From Aspidiotus rigidus (taxonomy: Eukaryota; Arthropoda; Insecta; Hemiptera; Diaspididae), in assembly GCA_035079385.1 (NCBI GenBank), contig JAVHKY010000029.1, positions 13,020,001 to 13,084,000 on the forward strand: DNA of 64,000 nt, read 5' to 3'. Position 1 is the stretch's first letter, and each line of letters begins with the position of its first letter. The notes below the pieces were generated by a model. It did not search any database. It was not told the origin of the DNA and was given only the letters and a program-made list of their open reading frames with translations. Both the position numbers and the translations under genes were made by a program. Positions 1 to 11,800 of the stretch are shown here, one piece after another.

Positions 1-817
1 AAAAAATATTCCTCGAATCACCAGACTCTCGAACATTGCAGCAACATTGAACGGTACTCGTTCGTAATAATTATTAGGTAGACTATCTATACAGTATAGT
101 ACTATACAGATACCGTATAACGAGTTTAAGAAATGTGATGCGGATACAAAACGCAGATTTCAGAAAAACTTTCTTACGCGAGAGTAACGTTGGAATTGTC
201 TATTGCCGCTATATTAATGGGGTTCGAAGGTTCCCTACTCCAGTTTTGGTGAGTTTTTACTTCAATCAGATAGAGTGTCTGCGAAATAATATGAAGCACG
301 AGTAGTACGTCTTGAAAGTTTATAATAGTCTGCACGTAAATATATGTGAGAGGACGCAGATATCTCGTCGCGAATACGATTTCAACGTTGTCGTAAAATG
401 AGTACGAGTGTTTTATTGAACCGTGTTACAAACTATTTCCTATACAATTCTGATTGAAAGGGCGCGATTGCGGAGTTATATTTATGAACAACTTGCAGCA
501 GTGATTCGTCATCATTTTGCGAGATAGCGCGATCAATATTCAACGTGGAGGTAGAAGAAATCGCATGAACCATTTGGGAAGCTACTACAAATAATATGAT
601 ATTTGATAATTGTTGAAAAATTAGTTATATCTTCTCGAGCCATTGAGTTAAATACAGAATACAGACATCGCAACCGCGAAAGAATGTTTTAAAGGGTTTT
701 TGGAAGTAGCCCCGGTTGACCGAAACTGACGGAATGCCACCAATCCGGAATACGGAACCAATTCTGCCTTCTCCAAGAATGAAGGTGGACGAATTTTTCG
801 CGTGCAAGGATAAATAT
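1..817. other. No gene recognised
   Basis: AT-rich sequence with only short open frames on either strand and no motif I recognise. The frames at its right edge run into the palindrome that follows and are not convincing genes. Confidence 0.5.
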
Positions 818-1036
818 AATATTTAAATGAAATAACGAGGCTTTTCCCGCACCGTTTTTTATTAAAAGATCGTGACGTTTCGGCCCAGCTAGTGGCCTTT
901 ATCAAACGAGACTGAAGATGAGGAAAACAAGAACGTCTTCAGTCTCGTTTGATAAAGGCCACTAGCTAGGCCGAAACGTCACGATCTTTTAATAAAAAAC
1001 GGTGCGGGAAAAGCCTCGTTATTTCATTTAAATATT
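818..1036. repeat. 219-bp near-perfect palindrome (101-bp arms, 17-bp loop)
   Basis: Bases 818-918 are the reverse complement of 936-1036 with one visible mismatch (cccagctag against cctagctag). Each arm contains GGCCGAAACGTC-like sequence followed by an A/T tract and GTGCGGGAAAA. A related single-copy tail occurs at 40905-40970, so each arm is probably the 3' end of a dispersed retroelement or SINE, here duplicated head-to-head. The RNA would form a long hairpin. Short open frames across it are incidental. Confidence 0.85.
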
Positions 1037-2382
1037 CTCCAAGAATGTTAGAATTCTGTTGATTCTGTTAAAATTGTATCACTTTAGGTACCTATCATTT
1101 TGCAAGAATACTGCCATTATGTATGTAGAATACTGTGAGGATTCTGCTGTTGAGATTATGACAGAAAATGTGATAGAATGCTATTCCTGTCAAAATATCT
1201 CGCGAATTGCATTAGAATATTGTGAGAATGTTGTCTTCAAAATTGTGACAAAAGAGCTGCAAGAATATTTTGCCTATTAAGTTTCTTACCTAGAAATGGG
1301 TCCAGTTCAATATCAACAGAACTAGCCTATAACCTGCTCATCATTTCCCTTTTCCACTTCTGGTTTACAGCCTGAAAATTGTTTGATGTCCCCCCTCCCC
1401 CCCTCTTAGCTCAGCTTTAAGGTAAATTTAGTTGAATGTCATCTTACGCGTACGTTAACGCGTTTAAAGTCTCTCATTCAAAAGAGACTTAACTTCCTGA
1501 TTCCAACTCTTTATCATAGATTTTATACGGTCCTATCTTCAAGTTTCACAGCAAATTCCAGACGCTCATTATCGCTTACCGTCAACTTTCTTGCAGTCCT
1601 CTCAACCCCATAATAAACTTTGTTTAGGTAAAAAATTCTGATTCCTTGATCCTCTTCAATTCGTTCCTCATGCCACGCGCAGTAAAGAAATTGTCATAGA
1701 ATGATTAAGAATTTGGCACACCTTAACCCACTTCTTCCTTTTCCTTAGGCTCTTCACTCCACCATCATGCCAATACGCCAAGCTGAGGAGTTATAATTCC
1801 CATTTTTCTACTTTTCCACACCTCCTAAAGCTTAAGAAAATGTTCTGTCCCCTCTCAAGTCTCCTTTGTTCTCTTCAAAAACCACAATCCATTACTGACA
1901 CTCTAAACTTCCTCTGGTCCTTATACTATTTCTTCCCAAGCCAAAAGCTAACGACCGCCTGTGTATAGTTCAAGAATATTAAAAATCCAATTTTCCTCAT
2001 TCAAATTTAATCAATTCTTCTCATCCTAGTTTAATATACATGCTTTTGGGCCTCCAAGAGAAACTTGGAAAATTTTTCTGGACATTTTTTCATCCATCAA
2101 CTCATTTTCAAGTCATTGTTTGTCTTATACGTATACTTCGAAATTTATTCAAACAGTATTCATTTTTAGAAAGTTTTGACACCCCTAAATTCATAAGAGT
2201 TCGATTATCTAGTTTGAGAGCTATGTTTATTACGAGTATTATAAATTAGAGTCCGGCTTTCTCGAAAATTGTCAAAACCTTTTGCTAAGGGTATATAGGA
2301 AGCTTGAGTCTTTCTTTTCAAAAAGTTCTATGGCAGATTCTTCGGGTCTCAGAATTTTTTTGAGTCCAATAGCCTACCATGT
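1037..2382. other. No gene recognised
   Basis: Unique-looking sequence. 1040-1270 has a loose recurrence of gaat/tgtga words that opens a 73-codon frame of low complexity. The rest holds pyrimidine-rich stretches and no recognisable coding or RNA signal. Confidence 0.45.
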
Positions 2383-2390
2383 ACAAAGCC

Positions 2391-2556
2391 AGGGGCGGAT
2401 TTAGGGAGGCAGGGGGAATGTACCCTCCAAAAACCTCCAAAAAAGACTGAAATTGTTCAATTTGACTATATTTTCCTCGCTTCGCTCGGAAAAGACATTT
2501 TGAACAATGGAAGCTCCCCTCCCCCCCAAAAAAATTGACCCGTAAATCCACCCCTG
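2391..2556. mobile_element. hAT-like MITE, 166 bp, with 8-bp target duplication
   Basis: The left end AGGGGCGGATTTA and right end TAAATCCACCCCTG are inverted repeats with one mismatch. The element is flanked by direct copies of ACAAAGCC (2383-2390 and 2557-2564). An 8-bp duplication and CAGGG-type ends are hallmarks of hAT elements. The interior is non-coding and includes an A-rich tract, so it would be mobilised in trans. The first C of the left terminus is shared with the duplication, so the boundary is uncertain by one base. Confidence 0.8.
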
Positions 2557-2564
2557 ACAAAGCC

Positions 2565-3949
2565 AATTTAAACTTACATCAAACATCACAGAAAGAAATA
2601 CAGTTTGTTTGACAAATCCTGTAAAACAATTTTTATTTTTCCAAAAATTGCCTAAACGGGGCTTGAAGCAGAATGAGGCTGAAAATGACCAGTTTTTTTA
2701 AAATTGTATTGTCCAAAATTATAAAATCTTGAACAAACTTTGAGTAAAATTCAGCAATTTTGTTAAAAATTGAATAGTTTTTGTTTAAAATTATTTTTAG
2801 TCCATAATTGAAAAATTAAAAAAATCAGAAATTTAATTGCTAGAGTTTTGTATTGATGAGCTTGATCCCCAGAATTCGTTTATTTTGGTAAAAAATCACG
2901 TAATGTTGGTAGGAAATTGGATAATTCTAGTTGTGAATTTGTAAAAGCACTAAAAACGCGTGTTTTTTCACTTTTTCATTTTTTTTTTTTTTTTTTTTTT
3001 AATGCCAAATAATGTCAAAAATGTAACATTAAATCTCATTTTTAGCGTTGAAAATGCGGCCTCTTATCATAATTTTATTGAAAAATTGTAAATTGTCTTA
3101 TACGAGTTTGTGCAAGCTTTCAAAAATAATAATTATTATTGAAAAAAAAATTATTATATCACTAAATCTAGGTTTTTATTCTGAAAAATCATTTCATTTT
3201 TTTTTTTTTAAATATATGATATTATGTTTTGGTCATCAATTTGGAGCGCAAAAATTATAATCTATATTTCTTTAATTATTTGAATTCTATCTACACCGAA
3301 ATTGCCTACAACCAATGTTCGGCAAGTTGGCGTCCTCCTCTCTAATCCACTGAATCAGGTAAATAATTTAATTATGTTTCTGTTGTAATTGTGTTGTAAC
3401 CCTGTAACATTCTTGTTATAAATCTGTCATCATCTTGTAGAAATTGTGTCACAACTTCAACAGATTTCTGATACAATACTGACATTACATTTTTTTTATT
3501 TTTTTATTTTTTAATTTTTTTTTTCAACTGACATTTGTATTCTGTCATCATTCTGTAGTTCTGACTCCATGATGACAGCAAAATATTTTGGTGCTTCTCA
3601 TGCGCAGAAGGCATGAGTAGATGGCTGCGAAGTTTACCAATGGCTACTAGTTTGAAAGGGATTCAAGTTGAGATAATTCATTACCGAAGATTTTTTGAAT
3701 TTGCCAGAGTTTGTTCCAATTTGAATACAGTCAGTCTGTAATAAGTTGGTAGAAGATGTTTTTGTACAGTAAGGTTAGAGCTTGGCGTGCTGCAGCGGAA
3801 AATCTTCCAAAAAGTAGAACATATAGAAAATACTATCAGGGGTGTCGTGAGGCCATTTCCATGAAGATGATTCTGCGCATTCGTTTCAGGGAGGGCCCTT
3901 ATAAATGATCTTAAATCATTTGGCTATACCAGAAAATTTTTTCAAGTCT
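2565..3949. other. AT-rich DNA, no gene recognised
   Basis: Homopolymer-rich sequence, including a T tract near 2980-3000 and another near 3200. 3380-3590 is enriched in tctgt/ttgtaa words, as is 1040-1270. No coding or RNA signal is recognised. Confidence 0.45.
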
Positions 3950-4443
3950 TCCTCCTATCCTATATAGCTCAAGAGTGGAGTCTCCCCCCCCCGTATCGCT
4001 TAGAGGTCGAAATCATTCTAAGTACCCCTCCTATCATAAAAAACGTTTGCGCGTTTTAACAGGGAACCTGTTCTAAGGTTTTTTTTTTTTTTTGAAAAGT
4101 TCACCGTTAGCCGTTCGGGTTTAAAAATTTATGAGTACAATTGGTTTTGGTATTGAGAATTCAAGCAAGCCTAGGCCTACTATAAAGGAGGCCTAGACCT
4201 ACTATAAATCTAATATAAAATAGGACGTCACCAGTGACCTGGACCTATTTTAGGAGTTTCAAAATATATAGGTCGAGAGTCAAAATTTTTTCCAAGTCCC
4301 CTTCCTATCATATATAGCTCGAAGTTTGAAATTTCTGCAAGTCCCTTTTCTGTCATACATAGTCTGGAGGTCGAAATTATTCCAAGTCCCTCTCCTATCA
4401 TACCTAGGTATATAGCTCGAGAGTCAAAATATTTCCAAGTTAC

Positions 4444-4589
4444 TTGCCGGACGGCGCACAGCGATTTTCTAAAAAGAAGAACCCATAAAACAGGTTCCCT
4501 GTTGATAAATAGTTCAAGAGTCGAAGTTTTTAATAGGGAACCTGTTCTATGGGTTTGAAATTTGCCGTGCACCGTGCGCCGTCCGGCAA
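4444..4589. repeat. Inverted repeat within Rep-A
   Basis: ttgccggacggcgcac...cataaaacaggttccctgtt (4444-4503) is matched in reverse complement by aatagggaacctgttctatggg...gtgcgccgtccggcaa (4533-4589), with about 30 bp between. It can fold into a long hairpin. The same words occur at 5280-5300, 41180-41240 and 53330. Confidence 0.7.
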
Positions 4590-4667
4590 AAGACTTACAA
4601 AAATGTTGACTCCCATCATATATAACTTGAGGGTCGAAATTTCTTCAAGTCCCCCTCATATCAAATA

Positions 4668-5225
4668 CCGGGAGTGCAGAAAGATGTTACCAGTTGAATG
4701 GGAGTTTACGCTAAATCTGTCTTAGCACGAAAACGCCAAACGTTGGACGTATAGTTTAAATGTGCAAATTTTGTATCTCAATTTTATCTTTAATTTGAGC
4801 CACACCCAAAGTTCCTACAACTTTTCTGAGCCGAGTTATGGACCAAAATGTGAGAATAATTGACCAATTTGCCAAGATTTCCAAAATAAGAAATTGAAAA
4901 ATCCCCCCCTTCCAAACTTCATAGGGTTATTTACGTATTTTTTTCAGAATCAGCGTTAAGTTTCACTTTCAAATCGAATAAAATATGGAAGTTTGAACAA
5001 TTTTTAAGTTTTGAGAATTTTGGCAAATTGATCAATTTTTGCACATTTTGGTCCATAATTCGGCTCAGAAATGTAGAAAGTTGAGTAGGGGCGCGAAATT
5101 GAAGATAAAATTGAGATACAAATTTCGTAGATTTAATGTGTGCACCTAACCTTTCGCATTTTTGAGCTGGAGTGAATTTAGTTTAAACTCCCATTTAACT
5201 GGTAACATATTTTTGCCCCATCCTG
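4668..5225. mobile_element. TA-type foldback MITE, 558 bp
   Basis: The two halves are long inverted repeats. gcagaaagatgttaccag on the left answers ctggtaacatatttttgcc on the right. The gagccgagttatggaccaaaat block recurs inverted as attttggtccataattcggc. The right end reads CATCCTG and the left end is a degraded CAGGGTG-like terminus. It interrupts an atcatata-tagctcgag unit of the Rep-A minisatellite, which fits insertion at TA. There is no coding capacity. Relatives lie at 6780-6917, 37083-37165 and 56550-58476. Confidence 0.75.
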
Positions 5226-5969
5226 TGTAGCTCGAGAGTCGAAATTTCAACAGGGAACATGTCTTATGGGAGGGGAGGGGGATTTGAAGAAATCGCCCTG
5301 CGCCGTCCGGCAAAAAACTTAGAACAATTTCGACTCTCGAGCTATATGATAAGATGGGTACTTCTCAATACCAAATCCAGTTTGACTCATGAAACAGGTT
5401 CCCTACGTTTCTCGTTTAACTTCGTTAAGGAAGCCGTCGTTGTCTAACTCCTCCCCTCTCCGTGACGTCATAAACCTTGTGAGTCATCAACCTCATGACG
5501 TCATTAACGTTGGACTGCTCGCGATCGCGGACGAAAATTTCCTAAGTCCTCCACCTATCACATCTGAGAGGTCGAAATTATTCTAAGTTCTCCTCCTATC
5601 ATAAATAGCTCAAGAGTCGAAATTTTCTCAACCCCCCCCCCCCCCGTGACGTCATCAAACTTGGACCACCCGAGCCCGCGCTCGAAGAGTAAAATTTTCT
5701 GAAAGTACCCCCAACAAAAAGGACAGCGGGTTCCCCGTTAAAATCCTACTCAATCCAGGAATTCAAATTTAAATTTTTTTATTGGGTCCAACATGAAATA
5801 ATTGAACTTTTATTGGGTTTATTAGACAATTTTTCAAAATATTGGACTATTATAAGGTTTATTTGATTCATAAGGGCGTTAGACACCCTGTGAAATGAAA
5901 AATAGGAGAGAAGAGGCCCTAGAGAAATTGGGAGTGGAAGAGAGAATCAGCGAGCAGGTATGTTTTAGT

Positions 5970-6617
5970 AGAGTTGAGAGTCACGCACCTCCCAGGTTGA
6001 AGCAGTCAGCAAAAGTCAACATGCCTTAGATAAAATATTAGAATGGACTACCAAACGAGAAAAAAACTGAGCATGTAACTTATGCACTTGGACTTGTGTC
6101 ACCTCAGTACTACTGCCTCTACATGAATGGATACAAAATACTTCAAAAGAACTCAGCCAAATACTTAGGATTACATCTCGATACCCGTCTAACATGCGCG
6201 GAAGACTCAATTGAAGCAAAAGGCGAAACAAATTGATCTAATCAATAATTGGATCATAAGAAGTCACTTGAAACTCAGCCTAGCCAACAAAAGGCTGATC
6301 CATCTCATCATCATCAAACCCATGTGGAGCTATGGTATCCAGTTTCGGAGCTGCGCCAAACAGTCTAACCAACTAATAATTCAAAGAATTCAGAACAAAT
6401 GCTTCCGTCAGATTGTAACGGCGTACAGATACTCTACTAATGAGGATATCCACACCGACCTAAAAGTCCAGTCAGTGCAAGGGACAATATCAAATTGCAG
6501 GCAGACCGCCCTGAGAGGAGGCTACTGAAGCATCCCAACGTGGAGGCTATCCAGTTGCTGGATAACTCAGAAGAAGTCCGCAGACTGAATCGTGCCAAAC
6601 CTAGTGACCTACTTTAG
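5970..6617 (+). pseudogene. Jockey-clade LINE fragment, C-terminal part of the reverse transcriptase ORF
   Basis: Translation shows the usual order of the region just after the polymerase core: AKYLGLHLDTRLT, then after a frameshift near 6205 IDLINNWIIRSHLKLSLANK, IHLIIIKPMWSYGIQFRSCA, IIQRIQNKCFRQIV and STNEDIHTDLKV, and after another shift a terminal KHPNVEAIQLL block ending at 6617. This order is characteristic of Jockey-type non-LTR retrotransposons. Endonuclease and RT catalytic motifs are absent, so it is a 5'-truncated dead copy. A relative of the same clade lies at 48070-49540. Confidence 0.85.
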
Positions 6618-6779
6618 TAGAATTACCTCAATGTAATTGTGAGAGAAAGGAAATGGTCTGTTACTCTCTCCCGTGTTAATTATCCAAATTTTATCACAGG
6701 TACTCATTTATTTTAGAATAAAATTGTACGAAATTTAAACTTCAAAAAAAAAAAAAAAAATTCCAAATCAAGTAAAATA

Positions 6780-6917
6780 AAGAAGTTTCAATGATTTTTA
6801 ATTGTAGCGAATTTTGGCAAATCGGTCAATTTGTGACCACATTTTGGTCCATAATATCGAGTTGTGTAAGGGCCGAAATCGAAAATAAAATTGAGTCAAA
6901 AATTTTGTAGGTTTTTC
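6780..6917. mobile_element. Fragment of the TA-type foldback MITE
   Basis: Contains ttttggcaaatcggtcaattt, acattttggtccataat and aaaataaaattgag in the same order as the right half of the 4668-5225 element. No terminal repeat is present, so this is an internal fragment. Confidence 0.65.
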
Positions 6918-7959
6918 GTAGAAACTCCTGGCCTTATCTTCATAATTTGCAGCAATCGAACTGCACAACAGTCATTTCATTTCATATTTTCCCCCAATCA
7001 GTCTAGACTATCGTTTTTCAAAAATAGATTCACCTTCGCACAGCTATACAAAGTCGATCTGCGTGTAAAGATACAATCTGGCGGCGAAAGAATTTCTAAA
7101 ATTTTGTACAATATTATATCTAGATGAAAACGCATAAAACCGCAACGAGTATTGTGATTGGCAACGGCGGCGGGCAAACGATATTCTTCTGCCTCGGATA
7201 AAATACCATAACCGATGGTCCCCGCTGCAATTGTTTTCACGAACTCGTTAGTTCGCTATAATATACGCTTATTATATTTCCATTTCAAACGGAATATCGT
7301 GCGCCAAATTTCGACATTCCAGTTCATTAAATCTGAAATAGCGTCGCGCAAACGACGAACAAAATTACCAGAGTTCCGTACGATGCCATGCAAAGACGCG
7401 GGCACATCGAGAACCGCGAGGAGTGAAAATAAATTTAGGTGCGTAGATGCAGAAAATTGTATATTAAATTTCAACCAACGGATTTGAATAATTATAGCCG
7501 ATTCTATACGACCGGCGGAATTGATAGGTCTATATCAGAGATTTTCTAGATTCGACGCGATAAAAGTTTTTCCATTTTTGAGGGTTTTATCGCTAATCAA
7601 AGACCACGCGAGGCCGATGATTTTATAATTTAGGTACATTGTGGCGAGCCTCTCTGACGAGCACGATATTATCGATCTTGTTCGTTGACATTGTTTTACG
7701 AGATAAAGAAAAACACGAGGACGCGCATAAAATATAAAAAAAAAAGTAATGCTCTTTCGACGCAACTACACTATTATTGTATTTTTAGATAGATGGAAGC
7801 TGCAGAAAAAGCTTCATTATTTTTCTTTTTATTAAAGAGCCACGTTTTTCAGCTATACAATAGACTGTTTGGCTCGACCACTCGCGTGCTATACACAGAA
7901 ATTACACGAATAGAGTAAAATACAAAATAGGTACTTCGCAGAATGGTACACTGACACTG
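6918..7959. other. No gene recognised
   Basis: Unique-looking sequence with overlapping 70-90 codon open frames on both strands (6998-7765). None shows a domain, signal peptide or credible splice context. The region is richer in CpG than its surroundings and could include untranslated or regulatory host DNA. Confidence 0.35.
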
Positions 7960-8281
7960 AGTCGAAGCTCGATGAACGATATCGACTCTAAATCGATTCC
8001 TAGTGGACTCGAAATCTAAGTCAATTTAAGTCCAACTCCAAAATGACTAGAGGTCGACACAAAATCAAGCGCTCATTTTGTTCTGTCGACTTATTGTCAC
8101 CGTCGAAATTGAGCCGACTCCTGGTAATTAGGTTGATGCTGACTAAGATTTTGGATCGATTGTGCGTCACCCTCTGGAAAAGAATTGCAATCGACGTCGA
8201 AATTGCGTACGGATTTTGGAAGCGCAATGTGATAGAGTTCAGAGTCGAGAGGAAGAATGTTTCGACTGCTGCTTTCGGATT
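7960..8281. repeat. TCGA-rich dispersed repeat, left part
   Basis: Dense in gtcgac, atcgac, gtcgaa and gactc words. Sequences of similar texture lie at 13359-14300, 21390-21660, 36500-37060 and 41940-42500. The piggyBac-type element begins right after it at TTAA, and similar TCGA-rich sequence resumes past the element's right end. The transposon therefore probably inserted into one copy of this repeat. Confidence 0.6.
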
Positions 8282-8301
8282 TTAACCCTACAATGCATAC
8301 G

Positions 8302-8317
8302 GTTGCATATATGCAAC
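8302..8317. promoter_or_regulatory. Palindromic 16-mer GTTGCATATATGCAAC, left copy 1
   Basis: Perfect palindrome 16 bp inside the left terminus. piggyBac elements have subterminal repeats bound by transposase, and this is the obvious candidate here. The function is inferred from its position and recurrence. Confidence 0.6.
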
Positions 8318-8636
8318 GTTCCTTCTTTTGGCTGGGATGAGGCATCGGATGGTTTGAATGATTTAAAACTTGTAGGACAACTTCGCATTACAGTCTAAAA
8401 AACGTCACTTTACCATACTTCAGCCAAAAAAACTTTTTGAAATACTTTTAGAGCGTTTCGACGCTCCATAAAAAAGTAGCTCTGGAACCCAAATTTATAT
8501 TTTTTTTACGCGCCTTCTGAACGCTTTTCGATCAAACAAAAAATAGTTTCTCATGTACCCCGACATCAACTAACACAAAAAATTTTCTCTGTACCTAAAA
8601 ACATAGGAGAACGAGAAATATAGATCTTGAAGTCGT

Positions 8637-8652
8637 GTTGCATATATGCAAC
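8637..8652. promoter_or_regulatory. Palindromic 16-mer GTTGCATATATGCAAC, left copy 2
   Basis: Exact second copy, about 335 bp inside the first and about 215 bp upstream of the transposase start codon. It could be a transposase-binding or promoter-proximal control site. Confidence 0.55.
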
Positions 8653-8869
8653 GTCATGCATTTAAGGTAACGCGACGAGAGGAAATTGGTGCCCGCGTTT
8701 CGATAAGAGTGATTTTATCGTTCACATTGCTTTTATGAGAATGATGCCGATGAATTCTTGAATCATTGTGAAATATCGAATAGCAGAAAATAGACGATGA
8801 CTAGGTTTAGAATTGCCGCGTTGTGATAACAGTGATTTTATCGTTCACGTTTGTTTTTGTGGTGGAATA

Positions 8870-11800
8870 ATGCCAAAATTTCTAAATGAAGATGAACTAC
8901 AGAAAATTGTCGATAACTGGGACTGGAATGAGAGCAACGATGATGCCGAGCTTCAGTCAGAAGACGAGGAAGAGCTTCCCAAAGCTCTATCATGCAGTTC
9001 GTCGTCGACGACTTCTTCTTCTAGGACTCCACAAAGTGTTACGTCTTCAACTCCAACTACGTCTGGACTAACGGCTCCGATTTCAGAGACCGGTAAAAAA
9101 TTGAGAGAACTCCAAGGTAATAAAATTATTGAATTTCCAGTGATAAGTGCTCAAAATTGAAAAAGTACCCACGCTTTGAATTCTATTTATTGTTTTTAGA
9201 TATTACGAACGTAATACCAATGAGTCCTCCAGCTACGCCTGCGACTTTAGCCACAAGGCAGAAAGTTTCAACATGTAAAATCAGCAAAAAATCAAAATCA
9301 GTACGAGGTGATAGAATTATTGAGTTTTTCAGTGATAAATTCTTGTGGCCATCGGAAGGATTGAGAAGAAAAGAAAACAGTCGAAGTTTTCATTCCCTTG
9401 TCTTTTTCTGAACCCCCCTTACCTGCGAAAATTTTTTTGTGAGTTCACCCCTCTCCCCCCCTCCCACAGAAAAAAATCTTTTGACTTAGAAAAATTTCGA
9501 GGTTGTCCCTAGGGTACTATCTGAAATTTGCGAGTTCGCCCCTTTGGATCCGGGGGAAAGAGTCTAAGAGTTTTATTTTGTCGTTGCCAAACACTGAGAG
9601 AATTAGACGAGTTTCTTTTTATTTCGTAACAAGTGGAAAATTGTTATTGTACAAATTTTACTGCGTTTTTCCTGAAGATGACGGCAGGGTTCCGTCGAAA
9701 CGTCGATTGTGTAATTTTATGAATTAATAGAGTGGCGACAAAAGCATTAAAATTCGTACAATAACAGAGAGAATTATTGAAGCACCTGTTTTCTAACCCC
9801 CTTCCTTCCAATGCCACTATTTTGCTCAGAATGAAGCAAGTACGAACACAAAATCATGAATTCTGTTCACTGGTTGTAGATATTACAAATGTATTACCAA
9901 TCAAGAATCGAGGTACGCCTGAGACTCCTACCACAAGGCTCATAGCTTCGAATCCGAATAGTAGTAGAGAATCAGCTGTACATGCGACTTCAGCTACAAG
10001 GGTGACGACAATTCCACATTCAATGATCAACAGAGAACCAGCTACGCCTAGGACCCCAACTACTGGGGTGACAGTATTGTATCCAAAGATCAATAAAAGA
10101 TCAAGATCAATAAGAGGTAATAAAATCTTTGAACTTCTCAGTGATTAATGCTCAAAGCACAGAAAGTACATATGCTATGAATTCTATTCATTGGTTATAG
10201 ATATCACAAAAACAATTTCAAAAATTTTCTTAGACTCAATGCGGAGAAAAAGTAAAAATTTATCAAGTCCAATCTATTGGACGGACACGCCAGAACATTC
10301 TGGTTGTTGACAGTCCTGTTTCATGTATTTTCTTCTACTTTATTTTAGCTTACCCCTGATTCTAAAATTTTCGAGTTCGCGAATGCCCCATCTCCCCTAA
10401 ACTCTATACCTGATCTCACTCTGAAATGGGCAAGTTCGCGAGTGCACAAGTTTGCGTGATCCCTTCCTTCTTGACAACGTCACAGAAATTTTCCCAAATA
10501 GGATTCGAAAAAATTCCAAGCTCTTCCTTCTCCCTACCTACGGATATCCAAATGGCTCATTCTGAAATTTGCGAGTCTGCCAGACATCCCCCTTTTACAA
10601 GTTCGCAAGACGCCCTCCCTCCACAACCTCACCCCAAAATTTGACGTCCATGTCAGGTCTGCCAGGTGGGATTGGTCGGCCTCTCTCTTCACTACCTTAA
10701 CTTCCTTATAGCCTCAGTCTCTTCAAGAAGCAAAATTCTGTTGAGACTATATAAGATTTTGAGCTCTGCTCTCTCAAAAGATACGAAACATGATCTTTAT
10801 TTTTTGCTCGCAGAAATTATTTGCTGGGCTTCCCCTTCTAATAGGATTGCAGGTCTCTCTCCAAAACTATTTAGCTTCTCATGATCAGTAATAATTTCTA
10901 GAAGTCCAGGATTACAATACTGCTATAAAGTCGTTTCATTGGTTCCAGATGTTACAAATGAATTACAAGGAAAAAATTTCACTTTGGCAACAACTGCCAG
11001 TACACCAATTTCTGCAGGACTTGCTTCAATTATTCCAATAATTTCAGACTGTACTCACTTGTCGGTCACAAAAGATGATTCAGTTTCTACACCAACACTT
11101 CCAAGTTCATCGGCTGCATCTCCTGTTGTAGCTACAACAGATGCTCCAAGTCCTGCTCCAGCACTTTCAATCCCTACGCAAGCTCAGCCAATAATTAGAA
11201 ATACTTGTCCGCGGTACAAGCTCCACCCGAAAATCAAGTGGAAAAAACAACATTTTGTATTGGAGCCTCCGCCCAATTTCATTCAAAATCATGTTACGCT
11301 CCCTGTGGCTGACACTCCTACATCGATATTTGAAGAATATTTTCTTACCAGAGATTTTGTTAACAAGATTGCGTTTGAATCAAATCTATATGCTCATCAA
11401 GCAAATCCCAATTCTACGTTCAATGTCAAGCCCATCGATATAAAGAAGTATATCGGCATTCTTCTATATTCCTCGATTGTAAGAATGAACAACATGAGGG
11501 ACTACTGGTCTTCATTTTTGAATTCAGATTTAGTGCGGGATTGCATGCCTCTGAACAAATTTGAGAAAATACGATCAGTATTGCATTTCAACGACAACCA
11601 CACGATGATAACTGATAAAGATCATGAAAGATACGATCGACTCTTCAAATTGAGGCCAGTTTTGGATCACTTTAATGAGCGGTTTGGGTCAGTATCTTAT
11701 GAACAAGATTTATCTGTTGATGAGAATATTTGCGCGACGAAAGCTCGCAATCGCTTCAAGCAATATAATCCGAAAAAGCCACATAAATGGGGATATAAAT

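Larger units (their letters stand above)
3950..5760. repeat. Rep-A complex: dispersed minisatellite and palindrome cluster
   Basis: Built from repeated units of the type atagctcgagagtcgaaatttt-tccaagtccccctcctatcat (about 50 bp). Interspersed are the palindrome AACAGGGAACCTGTT (near 4057, 4497, 4533 and 5247), a gcgccgtccggcaaaa word, a taggcctactataa block (about 4170-4220) and TGACGTCA palindromes at 5463, 5496 and 5647. The same ingredients recur at 37166-37386, 40975-41340 and 53225-53570. A foldback MITE sits inside it. Open frames across it are incidental. It could be the non-coding remnant of a larger element. Confidence 0.7.
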
